Made by a program: the position numbers and the translations under genes
The notes under the pieces: generated by a model
Databases searched by the model: none
What the model was told of the DNA's origin: nothing
What the model saw: the letters and a program-made list of their open reading frames with translations, nothing else
Assembly (NCBI GenBank): GCA_038213135.1
Contig: JBBQTQ010000011.1
Location: 1 to 44,200 of the forward strand
Reading direction: 5' to 3'
From: JBBQTQ01 sp038213135
GTDB taxonomy: Bacteria; Actinomycetota; Thermoleophilia; Gaiellales; Gaiellaceae
DNA length: 44,200 bases
Part shown: positions 30,613 through 39,045 of the stretch, in pieces
How positions within the stretch are numbered: the stretch's first letter is position 1
How the letters are laid out: each line of letters begins with the position of its first letter

Positions 30613-31377
30613 ATGACCCGGTTCGATGCGCCGGTCCTGACACCGGGTTCGCCCGAGGAAGCCGTCCAGGCGTTCGGCGACGGCGCCGGCGTCACGCTGA
30701 TCGCCGGTGGCACGATCGCGATGCCCGAGATCGTCCACGGGCGCATGAAGCCGCAGAAGGTCGTGCTGCTGCGCAGGAGCGGGCTCGACAAGGTCAGTCG
30801 CGAGGGCGGCAAGGTGACAATCGGCGCTGCGGTGCCGATCAGCGAACTGGAGCAGGGCGACGAGCCACTCGCGACCGCGGCGCAGAACGTCGCCGACGGC
30901 GAGATCCGCGCCCAGGCGACTGTCGGCGGCAACCTCTGCGCCGGGCCGGGCCGCGACACGCCGCGCGGCGACCTGCAGGCTCCTCTCCTCGTGCTCGGCG
31001 CGCAGGTGCGCTCGGCCGGCGCGGGCGGCGAGCGCACCGAGTCGCTCGAGGAGTTCCTCGCGGGCGACTATCGTCGCCGGCTAGTCCTGGATGTGTCGTA
31101 TAGCCCGGCGGACGCCACCGGCTACGCGGCCTTCTGGCGTCCGCACACCCACCACTACACGATCCTCGCGATCGCAGCCGCGCGCGCGAACGGCGAGCTG
31201 CGCGTCGCAGCGACCGGAGTCGCGCCGCATGCCGTCCGGCTGAGCGGCGTCGAGCAGAGCGGCAACGCCGCCGACGCCCTGCAGGGGATCGAGCCGCCCG
31301 ACGACGCGCTCGCCTCGGGCTGGTACCGCACCCAGATTCTCCCGCGCCTCGTCGAGCAGGCGCTTTCCAGCCTCTAG
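30613..31377 (+). CDS. coxM: Molybdenum hydroxylase FAD subunit (CoxM-like)
   Basis: A 254-residue FAD-binding subunit of the xanthine-dehydrogenase/CO-dehydrogenase family. It contains the FAD motifs VTLIAGGTIAMPEI (AGGT) and QATVGGNLCAGPG (TVGGN), followed by the CO-dehydrogenase flavoprotein C-terminal domain around FWRPHTHHYTILAIAAARAN. It passes electrons from the iron-sulfur subunit to the acceptor. At 254 residues it is slightly shorter than typical (about 280-290). The operon order coxM-coxS-coxL is that of carboxydotroph-type enzymes, but the substrate is not shown to be CO. Confidence 0.9.
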   Translation: MTRFDAPVLTPGSPEEAVQAFGDGAGVTLIAGGTIAMPEIVHGRMKPQKVVLLRRSGLDKVSREGGKVTIGAAVPISELEQGDEPLATAAQNVADGEIRAQATVGGNLCAGPGRDTPRGDLQAPLLVLGAQVRSAGAGGERTESLEEFLAGDYRRRLVLDVSYSPADATGYAAFWRPHTHHYTILAIAAARANGELRVAATGVAPHAVRLSGVEQSGNAADALQGIEPPDDALASGWYRTQILPRLVEQALSSL

Positions 31378-31389
31378 AAAGGGGTCCCG

Positions 31390-31914
31390 ATGGAGCTGAC
31401 TGTCAACGGTGTTTCCCGCGAGGTGCAGAGCCCGCCGCTGACGCCGCTGCTCTTCGTCCTTCGCGACGAGCTCGGGATCACCGGTCCGAAGGCGGGTTGC
31501 CAGCAGGGCGGCTGCGGCGCGTGCACCGTGCTCGTCGACGGCGAGCCGCGACGCTCGTGCCTGGCCCCACTTGCCGCCTTCGACGGCGCCGAGATCACGA
31601 CCGTCGAGGGCCTCGGCACGCCCGAGAAGCTCAGCACGGTTCAGGCCGCGTTCCACGAGCACTACGCCTCGCAGTGCGGCTTCTGCACCTCCGGGTTCCT
31701 CGTCGCGACGCACGCGCTGCTCGAGAGCACGAAGGATCCTTCGTGCCATGACGTCGAGGCTGCGCTCGCCGGCCACGTCTGCCGCTGCACCGGCTACGTG
31801 AAGATCCTGGAGGCGGTCGAAGCCGCGGCCCGCGGCGACGTCGGCGAGGTCTCGACGGTGACGAGGCCCCAGGAAGGGCAACCGGAGGTCCTCGTGCCGG
31901 GGAGCCCGGCATGA
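31390..31914 (+). CDS. coxS: Molybdenum hydroxylase 2Fe-2S subunit (CoxS-like)
   Basis: A 174-residue small subunit. The plant-ferredoxin-type cluster ligands are in KAGCQQGGCGACTVLVDG with Cys about 18 residues later (RRSCLAP). The second cluster is in SQCGFCTSGFLVATHAL and HVCRCTGYVKI. It relays two electrons from the molybdenum site to FAD. The C-terminal 25 residues extend beyond the usual end. It overlaps the large-subunit gene by ATGA, and lies 12 bp after coxM with a GAAAGGGG ribosome site. Confidence 0.93.
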   Translation: MELTVNGVSREVQSPPLTPLLFVLRDELGITGPKAGCQQGGCGACTVLVDGEPRRSCLAPLAAFDGAEITTVEGLGTPEKLSTVQAAFHEHYASQCGFCTSGFLVATHALLESTKDPSCHDVEAALAGHVCRCTGYVKILEAVEAAARGDVGEVSTVTRPQEGQPEVLVPGSPA

Positions 31915-33281
31915 AGGCCGTCGGCGCGCGGCTGCCCCGCTACGACGGCGTCGCCCACGTCACCGGGCGGACGCAGTTCGTGGACGACGTCCGCGTCGGG
32001 AACCTGCTCTGGGCGAAGGCGCTTCGCTCGACCGTCCACTCGGCGGAGATCAAGGGGCTCGACCTGAGCAAGGCCGAGAAGATGAAGGGCGTCCGCGCGG
32101 TCATCACGTGCGCCGACGTCCCGCAGAACGTCTACGGCCACCTCGAGGCGCTCGGCATCCCAGGCGACGAGCCGCTGCTCGCCGACGGCGAGGTGCGCTA
32201 TCTGGGACAGCCGATCGCGCTCGTTGCCGCGGAGGACGAAGGCACCGCGATGGAGGCGATCGAGGCGATCGAAGTCGACTACGCCGAGCGCGAGCCGCTC
32301 TTCGACATCCGGAAGGCGGCCGACTCGAATGCTCCAAAGATCCACCAGTGGGGCAACTGGTACACGCACTTCGAGGACGAGATGGACCGCCGGCAGATCC
32401 GCAAGGGCGACATCGAGGCCGCGTTCGAGATGGCCGACACGATCGTCTCAGGCGTCTACCGGCCCGCCGCGATCGAGCACATCCCGCTCGAGACGCAGAC
32501 CGCCCTCGTAGTGCCTGAGCCGAGCGGCCGCCTGACGATCTACTCCTGCACGCAGGCGCTCTACTTCTCGATGGGCGTCGTGGCGGCGCACCTCCAGTGG
32601 CCGCTGAACAAGCTCAAGTTCGTCGGCGGCACCGTCGGCGGCGGCTTCGGCGGCAAGGTCGATACCGCGACGGAGACGATGAGCGCGCTGCTGGCGCTGA
32701 AGTCGGGCCGGCCGGTCAAGTGGCGCTGGACGCGCGAGGAGGAGTTCCTCTGCTCCTCGACACGGGCGCCGTGGCACATGGAGATCGCCGACGCCGTCAC
32801 GAAGGACGGCTGGATCCTCGGGCGCAAGATGCTGACGCTGCACGACTCGGGCGCCTATGCCCGCTTCTCGCCGTACGGCCTGACGAAGCACAGCTTCCAC
32901 CACACCGGCGCCTACACGATCCCGAACCTGCACTTCGACGGCTACGTGGTCTTCACGAACCGCGTGCCGACGACGGCGATGCGCGGCTTCGGCGTCACTT
33001 CGGTCTCCTTCGCCACGGAGCTACACATGACGCGCGTGGCACAGATACTCGGGCTCGACCCGTTCGAGATCCGGCTGAAGAACGCGAACCGGGTCGGGGA
33101 CACCTCGCCGAACGGGATCGCCTACGCCGACCCCTCGACGGTGCCGACGATTCAGAAAATCGCCGAGGCGATCGGCCACGAGCTCCCGGCCGACTACCGC
33201 TCGATGAACGGCGAGGCACGTCAGGGCGAGCTGCTCCCGGAGCATCTCGTCGCCCAGGTCGGAGATCCGGAGGCGCACTAA
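31911..33281 (+). CDS. coxL: Molybdenum hydroxylase large subunit, N-terminal half
   Basis: A 456-residue protein covering the first half of the usual ~800-residue large subunit: alpha/beta hammerhead (GRTQFVDDVRVGNLLWAKAL), then the first molybdopterin-binding domain with CTQALYFSMGVVAAHL, GGTVGGGFGGKVD and the active-site loop NRVPTTAMRGFGVTSVSFA (about residues 350-368). AMRGFG is xanthine-dehydrogenase/form II-like and lacks the AYxCSFR loop of true aerobic CO dehydrogenase, so CO as substrate is unlikely. The protein ends at TAA after GDPEAH; the remaining domain is a separate gene 164 bp downstream. Confidence 0.9.
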   Translation: MKAVGARLPRYDGVAHVTGRTQFVDDVRVGNLLWAKALRSTVHSAEIKGLDLSKAEKMKGVRAVITCADVPQNVYGHLEALGIPGDEPLLADGEVRYLGQPIALVAAEDEGTAMEAIEAIEVDYAEREPLFDIRKAADSNAPKIHQWGNWYTHFEDEMDRRQIRKGDIEAAFEMADTIVSGVYRPAAIEHIPLETQTALVVPEPSGRLTIYSCTQALYFSMGVVAAHLQWPLNKLKFVGGTVGGGFGGKVDTATETMSALLALKSGRPVKWRWTREEEFLCSSTRAPWHMEIADAVTKDGWILGRKMLTLHDSGAYARFSPYGLTKHSFHHTGAYTIPNLHFDGYVVFTNRVPTTAMRGFGVTSVSFATELHMTRVAQILGLDPFEIRLKNANRVGDTSPNGIAYADPSTVPTIQKIAEAIGHELPADYRSMNGEARQGELLPEHLVAQVGDPEAH

Positions 33282-33445
33282 GGTGCGCCACCCGGCGGCA
33301 TTCGGCGGCGCCTGGCCCGCGATCACGCGGCGCCGAGCGGTGTCCTCAGTCGCGCCCGGGCTTCCCAGCCCGAACGCTCCCTGCGTCCTTGCCAGGCTTG
33401 GTGCTCGCGCCCCAGGCATCCACCAATACCACCGGGAGACCCACC

Positions 33446-34204
33446 ATGGCTAAGCACCGAGGACGCGGGATCTCCGCGATCGAGTACCCGACCGGGATGA
33501 ACCAGAACGGCGACCCGTCGCAGGCGTGGATCAAGATCAAGCCCGACGGGCGCGTCGACGTCTTCTCCGGGACGAGTGACATCGGCAACGGCTCGAAGAC
33601 GATCCAGAGCCAGATCGTCGCCGAGGCGCTCGGCGTGCCGTACGAGTGGATCACCTACGACAACTCGAACACCGACTCGTCGCCGGTCTGCACCGGGACG
33701 TTCGCCTCGCGCGCGACCTTCGTCGCGGGGAACGCGGTTCTGAAGGCCGCGCGGAACGCGCGCGAGCAGCTGCTCGAGATCGCCTCCAAGGAGCTCGAGA
33801 TCGACCCGTCCGACCTCGAGATCGTCGACGGCGAGGTGCTGGCGAAGGGCGCGCCGCAGAAGAAGATCTCGGTGCCGGACGTGGCGGCGGCCGCGACCTG
33901 GACCTACGGCGAGCTGATCACCGGGGTCGGCGCGCAGCTCAATCCGTACGCCGCGATCATCGAGCCCGAAACGGGGAAGGTCGACCTGCCGCCGCACGCG
34001 GCGATCTCCTACGCGGCCTGCGCGGCCGAGGTGGAGGTCGACGACGAGACGGGCGAGGTGCGGGTCGAGCGGATGTGGCAGTGCTTCGATGTCGGCCGCG
34101 CGATCAACCCGACGCTCGTCGAGGGGCAGATCGAGGGCGGCGCGCTGATGGGCCTCGGCCTGGCGGTGCTCGAGACCTGCTACCCGTACTACCCGAGCGT
34201 CTAG
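33446..34204 (+). CDS. Molybdenum hydroxylase large subunit, C-terminal half up to in-frame TAG
   Basis: A 252-residue protein supplying the second molybdopterin-binding domain: GRGISAIEYPTGMNQNGDPS, GRVDVFSGTSDIGNGSKTIQ, CTGTFASRATFVAGNAV and MWQCFDVGRAINPTLVEGQ. The ATG at 33446 follows GGGAG. Reading stops at TAG 34202-34204 in a region (YPYYPSV) where homologues continue, and the next 115 codons in the same frame carry on the domain. In this form the protein lacks the C-terminal glutamate motif needed for catalysis. The 164-bp gap before it contains no gene. Confidence 0.85.
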   Translation: MAKHRGRGISAIEYPTGMNQNGDPSQAWIKIKPDGRVDVFSGTSDIGNGSKTIQSQIVAEALGVPYEWITYDNSNTDSSPVCTGTFASRATFVAGNAVLKAARNAREQLLEIASKELEIDPSDLEIVDGEVLAKGAPQKKISVPDVAAAATWTYGELITGVGAQLNPYAAIIEPETGKVDLPPHAAISYAACAAEVEVDDETGEVRVERMWQCFDVGRAINPTLVEGQIEGGALMGLGLAVLETCYPYYPSV

Positions 34205-34549
34205 CACCGTGGCGGCGAGTTCGGCTCCTACTTCGCCCCGGGGATCGAGAACCTGCCGAAGATCGACACGATTATCATCGAGAACCCCTCGGCGGACGGC
34301 CCGTACGGCGCGAAGGGGATCAGCGAGATGGCGAACAACCCGCAACCGCCGGCGATTGCCGCGGCGGTCTACGACGCGATCGGCGTCTGGGTCACCGAGC
34401 TGCCGATCACGCCCGAGCGGGTGCTGCGGGCACTCGGCGAGAAGCGGGAGCCGCGCCGGGACGGCAAGTGGATTCGCTTCGACGAGGAGCTGTCCGTTCG
34501 CACCGTCGCCGGCGATGGCTCGCGCTTCCGCGAGTTCGTCGAGGCCTGA
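34205..34549 (+). pseudogene. In-frame continuation of the large subunit after TAG
   Basis: Directly after the TAG the same frame reads HRGGEFGSYFAPGIENLPKI, then ENPSADGPYGAKGISEMANN and PITPERVLRALGEKREPRRD, stopping at TGA 34549. This is the conserved end of the molybdopterin domain. The Glu in GAKGISEMA (codon 34325-34327) corresponds to the catalytic base of xanthine-dehydrogenase-type enzymes. The first start codon here (ATG 34328) comes directly after that Glu, so independent translation would not supply it. Either a single G-to-T change (GAG to TAG), a sequencing error, or readthrough. Confidence 0.8.
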
Positions 34550-34943
34550 GCTGGCCGACTCGCCGTTCGGTACCTGGAACGGCGTCGAGCTCTGGGAGTT
34601 CGTGCCGGGCGTTCGGATTCACGCGGCGGGCGGCGAGCAGGTGCTCGTCTGCCGCGTCAACTACGACCCCGGCTTCGGCGTCGGCGCCCACTCGCACGAG
34701 CACACCGAGCAGGTGATGGTCGTCACCGCGGGGCAGCTCGAGCTGACGGTCGCAGGCGAAGCGCGGGTGCTAGGAGTCGGCGATTGGGCCGTGATCAACC
34801 GCGGGATCGAGCACTCGGTGCGGACGGTGGGCGGCGCGCAGTTCATCGAGGCACTTGCGCCGGTGCCGCTCGACCACGTGCCGGACCGCGAGCGCGACCT
34901 CGTACTCGGCTCCGACGGCGGTTCGGGACACGTCCCGCGCTGA
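34515..34943 (+). CDS. Cupin-domain protein
   Basis: A cupin of about 130-142 residues: ADSPFGTWNGVELWEFVPGV, then VGAHSHEHTEQVMVVTAGQL (His-x-His with Glu) and VGDWAVINRGIEHSVRTVGG (second motif with His). A metal-binding single cupin of unknown substrate. The only canonical start is ATG 34515, inside the large-subunit 3' end, giving a serine-rich leader without homology; CTG 34551 would start exactly at ADSPFG. Co-transcribed with the cox genes. Confidence 0.78.
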   Translation: MARASASSSRPELADSPFGTWNGVELWEFVPGVRIHAAGGEQVLVCRVNYDPGFGVGAHSHEHTEQVMVVTAGQLELTVAGEARVLGVGDWAVINRGIEHSVRTVGGAQFIEALAPVPLDHVPDRERDLVLGSDGGSGHVPR

Positions 34944-35044
34944 CCCCCAAACCAGGGACAGCCCCTCGAACGGAACCGTGACGGCTCGTCCACGGCCCCT
35001 CTGGCCGCGCCGGCCATGACCGAGGGACAGGCCCTCGGCCGTGG
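34924..35044. repeat. Cluster of GGGAC-type palindromes and a long hairpin
   Basis: CGGGAC-AC-GTCCCG (34924-34937), AGGGAC-A-GCCCCT (34954-34966), and a hairpin in which CCACGGCC (34990-34997) pairs with GGCCGTGG (35037-35044) and CCGAGGG (35020-35026) with CCCTCGG (35032-35038). They fill the cupin-SDR gap and cover the SDR start, and resemble the elements at 13.6, 25.9 and 42.9 kb. Confidence 0.6.
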
Positions 35045-35711
35045 CAAAAGCGGACGTGTCGCGCTCGTCACCGGCGCCAGCCGCGGGATCGGCGCGGCGA
35101 TCGCCTCGCGGCTCCGCCGCGACGGCTGGTCGGTCGAAACGGCCGAGCGCTCCACGGGAGTCGACCTGGCCGACCCGGACGCCGCTCGAGCTGCCGTCGA
35201 GCGGCTCGAGCGGATCGACGCGCTCGTGGCGAACGCCGGCGTGATCGTCCGCAAACCCGTACTGGAGCACACCGTCGAGGACTGGCGGCACGTTCTCGAC
35301 GTGAACCTGGTCTCCGTCTTCGCAATGGCGCAGGTCGCCGCGCGGCGGATGGTCGATTCCGGCGGCGGCGCAATCGTCCTCACCGCTTCCCAGCTCTCCT
35401 TCTTCGGCGGCATGAACACTTCCGCATACGCTGCTTCGAAGGGCGGCGTCGCCCAGCTGACGAAGGCGCTCTCGAACGAGCTCGCCGGGAGCGGTGTCCG
35501 CGTCAACGCCGTCGCACCAGGATTCATCGAGACCGACATGACCGCCGACATCGAAGACTGGAAGCGACGCGAGATCGACGCAAGGATCCCGCTGGGCCGC
35601 TGGGGCGCCCCGGAAGACGTCGCCGGCGCAGTCGCCTGGCTCCTCTCCGAGGACGCCGCCTACGTCACGGGCATCATCCTCCCGGTCGACGGCGGGTATC
35701 TGGCCCGATGA
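35016..35711 (+). CDS. Short-chain dehydrogenase/reductase
   Basis: A 231-residue SDR. Cofactor motif RVALVTGASRGIGAAIASRL, NAG motif LVANAGVIVRKPVL, catalytic Ser in LTASQLSFFGG, YxxxK in SAYAASKGGVAQLTKAL, and GGYLAR at the end. The NAGVIVRKPVLEHTVEDW segment resembles 2-deoxy-D-gluconate 3-dehydrogenase/KduD-like enzymes, so a sugar-acid substrate is possible. The ATG at 35016 lies within a repeat hairpin and adds about 12 residues before the Rossmann strand. It overlaps the next gene by ATGA. Confidence 0.88.
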   Translation: MTEGQALGRGKSGRVALVTGASRGIGAAIASRLRRDGWSVETAERSTGVDLADPDAARAAVERLERIDALVANAGVIVRKPVLEHTVEDWRHVLDVNLVSVFAMAQVAARRMVDSGGGAIVLTASQLSFFGGMNTSAYAASKGGVAQLTKALSNELAGSGVRVNAVAPGFIETDMTADIEDWKRREIDARIPLGRWGAPEDVAGAVAWLLSEDAAYVTGIILPVDGGYLAR

Positions 35712-36100
35712 TCGTCTCGATACACGTGGCGACCGGCGCGGCCCTCGGAGCCGCGACCGGCTCCCAGAAGGCCGCCCTCGCCGCCGGCCCCTTCCTGCAC
35801 TACCTCGCGGACGCACTCCCGCACGAGGACCTCGACGACATGAATTGGGAGATCGGCACCGGCCTGCTCCTCGTCGCGGCCCTCGCCGCCGTGCGCGGGC
35901 CGTTCGACCCGACCGTGCTCGGGGCGCTCTCGGCGTGCTCGCCCGATGTCGAGCACCTGCTCCCGCTTCCCCGCAAGCTTTTCCCCGCACACCGCGGCGG
36001 AGGGCGCCACCGCCGCGGCGCCGGCCTGCCGTCATGGACGCAACTGCTCGCCGCCGGCGCTATCGTCGGCATCCTGCTCAGCCAGCGAAAGGAGAACTGA
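35708..36100 (+). CDS. Small membrane protein with His/Asp motif
   Basis: A 130-residue membrane protein. The N-terminal helix VSIHVATGAALGAATGSQKA is followed by GPFLHYLADALPHEDLDD, two more hydrophobic stretches and a basic C-terminal part with a final helix LLAAGAIVGILLSQRKEN. The HYLADALPHED segment and the first His resemble the conserved residues of YdjM-like membrane metal-dependent hydrolases, a weak match. Co-translated with the SDR (ATGA overlap). Confidence 0.7.
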   Translation: MIVSIHVATGAALGAATGSQKAALAAGPFLHYLADALPHEDLDDMNWEIGTGLLLVAALAAVRGPFDPTVLGALSACSPDVEHLLPLPRKLFPAHRGGGRHRRGAGLPSWTQLLAAGAIVGILLSQRKEN

Positions 36101-36101
36101 G

Positions 36102-36284
36102 ATGCCCGTGATCGACGTCAAGCTCTACGAGCACCGAGTCACCGAGGAGTCCGTCCCCAAGATGATTCAGGCCCTGACCGACGCGCTGCACGAGTCCTCC
36201 GGCGCGGCGAAGGAACACATCCACGTGATCATCCAGGGGATCTCCCCCAAGCACTGGGGCACGAACGGGAAGCCGGCCGCTTAG
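36102..36284 (+). CDS. 4-oxalocrotonate tautomerase-like protein
   Basis: A 60-residue tautomerase beginning MPVIDVKLYEHRVTEESVPK; Pro-2 becomes the catalytic N-terminal proline after Met removal. The IQALTDALHESSGAAKEHIH segment and the terminal IQGISPKHWGTNGKPA are standard for the 4-OT family. It tautomerises enol/keto dienoates or acts promiscuously. ATG at 36102 follows AAAGGAG; it is next in the SDR operon with 1 bp between genes. Confidence 0.88.
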   Translation: MPVIDVKLYEHRVTEESVPKMIQALTDALHESSGAAKEHIHVIIQGISPKHWGTNGKPAA

Positions 36285-36357
36285 GCCCCCGGCGCCGCCG
36301 TACGCAGGCGAAGGTCCGCACGCGCTCTGGCATGCGAGCGAGGAGCCGGCGATCTCG

Positions 36358-36831
36358 GTGTTTCGACCGCACCGCGCGGCGACGGCACTCGAGGAGGAGG
36401 AGCTCGTCTGGGCGATCGACACGCGGCACCTCCCGATCTACTGGTTCCCGCGCGACTGCCCGCGCGGGACGTTCTGGGCCGGGGCCGACACGAGCGCGGA
36501 CGATCTCGATCGCTTCCTCGACGGCGATGGAGGGCGCCGCGTGCATGCGATCGAGACCGGTTGGCTGGAGCCGCTGCGCGTCGCGCGTGTCTTCGCCTAC
36601 CGGCTGCCTGAGCGGTCGTTCGAGCCGCACCCGGAGGTCGGCGGCTACTGGCTCTCCCGCGACGCGGTCAAGCCGCTGGAGCGCGTCGAGCTCGGGGATC
36701 TCCTCGACCGCCATACCGACGCGGCGATAGAGCTCCGGGTCGTGCCCGATCTTGGCCGGCTCTGGGGCCGCGTCTCCGCCTCGAGTCTCGAGTTCAGCGG
36801 GGTTCGGTTAGGGAACCTCGGTCAGCGCTAG
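36358..36831 (+). CDS. DUF6886-like protein, true start unclear
   Basis: At least 157 residues similar to DUF6886 proteins: EEEELVWAIDTRHLPIYWFP, RDCPRGTFWAG, HAIETGWLEPLRVARVFAYR and PEVGGYWLSRDAVKPLERV. Function unknown. Homologues begin with a short LxHxSEEP strand; the same motif is encoded here just upstream (ALWHASEEPAISVFRP, from about 36322) but no ATG, GTG, TTG or CTG precedes it before the upstream stop near 36226. Either a noncanonical start or a lesion in the leader. The 3' end overlaps the converging diol dehydratase by 24 bp. Confidence 0.7.
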   Translation: MFRPHRAATALEEEELVWAIDTRHLPIYWFPRDCPRGTFWAGADTSADDLDRFLDGDGGRRVHAIETGWLEPLRVARVFAYRLPERSFEPHPEVGGYWLSRDAVKPLERVELGDLLDRHTDAAIELRVVPDLGRLWGRVSASSLEFSGVRLGNLGQR

Positions 36832-39045
36832 CTCGACGGGCGGCGCGCCTTCGACGATCGCTTCGGTCTCGCGCGCGTGGAGCAGCGTCGTCCGAACGAT
36901 CAGCTTCGCGCGCGCGAAGTTGTCCATCATCGTCGGCACGGGCCCGACCGCGTGCCCGAGCGCGTAGCCGGCCGCATTCCGGCCCATCGCGCGATACGAC
37001 TCGAGCGAGTAGAGCGGCGACATGCCGAACAGCTCGAGGTTGTCGAGCGGCTGCAGGTCGGCCCGGTGGATGACGGCGGTGCCCTTTGACTGCAGGCCGA
37101 TCGCAATCCCGGAGCCGGAGAGGCACGCGCCGTCGTGGCCGATGAACGCGACGTCGGAGATCCGCCTGACGCGAACGAGCCGCGGCTCGCCGCCCGCCTC
37201 CCGGACGCCGTCGGCGATCGCGCGCAGCACCTCGCCATGGTCGAGCCCGTTGATCGTCTCCCGCAGGCCGTCGGCGAAGGCGGGCCCGACCGCGATCACG
37301 ACCTCGTCCGATCTGTCTCCTATCTTGGCAACATGCACTTCGTTTACCTGTCGATTGCCCTTGGCGGCCGCGCCCGTCAGCGCTCGTGGGTCGAGCTCGT
37401 GCGGGAGCTTCTGGAGCAACTGCCAGCGCTCACCCTCCAGGCGATAGCCCGTACCCGGGCCCTCGTAGCGGTTGGGGTCGTTCACCGCCGAGCTCACGGT
37501 GCCGCCCGGCTCGATGATCGCCGCGGTCTGCAGGTAGTCGGCGGAGACGCGCTGCTGCTGCATGCCGACGATTGCCTCGGCGACGTCGGCGAACCCGCGC
37601 TCGTCGAGAGCACGCGCGACGTCCAGCCCGCTGATCCGCTCGCCGAGCACGCGGTCTGCGGCGGCCACATCGGCAGCGCGGTCCCGATCGGGGAGGTCAC
37701 GACTGTCGAGCGCGTAGGTCGCGGCTTCGACCTCCTCGTCGGTCACAGCCGGGAACCCGAGGCCCGCGAACACGGCCTGAACCGCGCGGGCAGCCTTGTC
37801 GCGGACGCGGACGAGCTCGTCCTCGGCGACGGGCTCGATCGCCGCGTCGACCTGCCAGTCGCGCTGCATGGTGAGCCACTCGTCGAGGTCGTCGGCGTCG
37901 TAGTTGCCGCCCCCGAACATGTTGTCGTAGCGCGGCATCACCGAGTAACCCGACGTGACGAAGTCGGTGCCCGGCAGGAACTGCCCCATCAGCTTCGCGG
38001 TCTTGCGGATCTCCGAGTGCGAGGCGATCGCGTCGTTCCCCGACGCGACCTCGAGATCGAGCCAGGCGGCGAGCAGGTTCTCGGCGAGGATCTCGCGCAC
38101 GCCGGCAGGGACAGAGAGCGCGAGCGCGACGCAGGAGATCGAGCCGTTCTGCACGCCCTGCGAGCCGGCGGCCCGGATCAGCGAGAGGCAGCGCGCCTCG
38201 AGGTAGAGCATCGACTTGCCCTCGGAGCGGCCCATCAACGCCTCCGAGCCGCCCCCGGAGGTGAAGCGCACCTTCACCCCCCGTGACGCGTAGGCCGAGG
38301 CGAGGAACGCCTTCGACCAGGGAGTGTCGTCACCGTCGACGAAGACGGGCTCGGTGCCGTAGACCGAGAGCGTCTCTGCGTAGGTGACGAGTCCTTGGAT
38401 CGCGAGCTGCAGGTTGCGGCGCTCCTCGACGGCGCACTGGGTCATGACGCCCGGCCGGCCGGTCTGCGATCCGACGAGCACGGCAATCGCGTTCAGCGGC
38501 GCGTAACGCGACACGCCGACGGTCGTCTCGACTTCCGCGAAGCCACGGGCGGCGGCCTCGGCTGCGTCGGCGGCGAGCAGCGCGGGGTTCTCCTTCAGGT
38601 TCGTGACGTGGGCCTGGTTCGCGGGCGCCCGCCTCGCGCGCAGCTTCTTCAGCGCGAACATCATCTCGACCGGGTCGAGCTGGGAGACCACGCGGGCGAG
38701 CCGAGCCGGCGTCAAGCCGCGCGAGAGCCGAACCAGCTCGGCGCGAGGTACGTCGATGTCGACGAGCATCCGCGCGAGCTCGTCGTCCGAGCGTGCCATC
38801 GCCTCTTCGGCGACCTCGAAATCGATCCCGTAGCGGGCGACGAACCAGTCGAGCGAGTCGAAGTCCGCCTCCGCTCGTCCGTCGAGCGAGACGATTCGGT
38901 CGCCGGCCAGCTCGAGTCCCGGCTCGGGGTCGTTCGGACCGTTCATCGCCACGAGACCAAGCTCGGGGGCGGGACTGATCAGCAGCTCCCGGCGGAGCTC
39001 CCGTCCCTCGCGCGAGAGGAAGCGCTTAGACCGTGGCACGCTCAC
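36808..39045 (-). CDS. pduCD: B12-dependent diol/glycerol dehydratase, fused large and medium subunits
   Basis: A 745-residue fusion. Residues 1 to about 555 match the large subunit (PduC/DhaB1): ANQAHVTNLKENPALLAADA, AEVETTVGVSRYAPLNA, DGDDTPWSKAFLASAYASRG, GTDFVTSGYSVMPRYDNMF. Active-site residues by alignment with the Klebsiella enzyme are H146, E173, Q299, D338 and S365, all present. From about 565 the medium subunit follows (VNEVHVAKIGDRSDEVVIAV to the end). It converts 1,2-diols or glycerol to aldehydes with adenosylcobalamin. GTG 39045 or GTG 39039 is the start; it overlaps the small-subunit gene. No reactivase (DdrAB) or microcompartment gene is nearby. Confidence 0.93.
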   Translation of the reverse strand: MSVPRSKRFLSREGRELRRELLISPAPELGLVAMNGPNDPEPGLELAGDRIVSLDGRAEADFDSLDWFVARYGIDFEVAEEAMARSDDELARMLVDIDVPRAELVRLSRGLTPARLARVVSQLDPVEMMFALKKLRARRAPANQAHVTNLKENPALLAADAAEAAARGFAEVETTVGVSRYAPLNAIAVLVGSQTGRPGVMTQCAVEERRNLQLAIQGLVTYAETLSVYGTEPVFVDGDDTPWSKAFLASAYASRGVKVRFTSGGGSEALMGRSEGKSMLYLEARCLSLIRAAGSQGVQNGSISCVALALSVPAGVREILAENLLAAWLDLEVASGNDAIASHSEIRKTAKLMGQFLPGTDFVTSGYSVMPRYDNMFGGGNYDADDLDEWLTMQRDWQVDAAIEPVAEDELVRVRDKAARAVQAVFAGLGFPAVTDEEVEAATYALDSRDLPDRDRAADVAAADRVLGERISGLDVARALDERGFADVAEAIVGMQQQRVSADYLQTAAIIEPGGTVSSAVNDPNRYEGPGTGYRLEGERWQLLQKLPHELDPRALTGAAAKGNRQVNEVHVAKIGDRSDEVVIAVGPAFADGLRETINGLDHGEVLRAIADGVREAGGEPRLVRVRRISDVAFIGHDGACLSGSGIAIGLQSKGTAVIHRADLQPLDNLELFGMSPLYSLESYRAMGRNAAGYALGHAVGPVPTMMDNFARAKLIVRTTLLHARETEAIVEGAPPVELALTEVP

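Noticed and set aside
34202..34204. Pyrrolysine or other TAG recoding
   Set aside because: TAG ends many ordinary genes in the window, no supporting tRNA is seen, and a single GAG-to-TAG change is simpler.
31911..34549. True aerobic CO dehydrogenase (form I)
   Set aside because: The active-site loop is AMRGFG, not AYxCSFR; only the gene order and maturation genes resemble cox.
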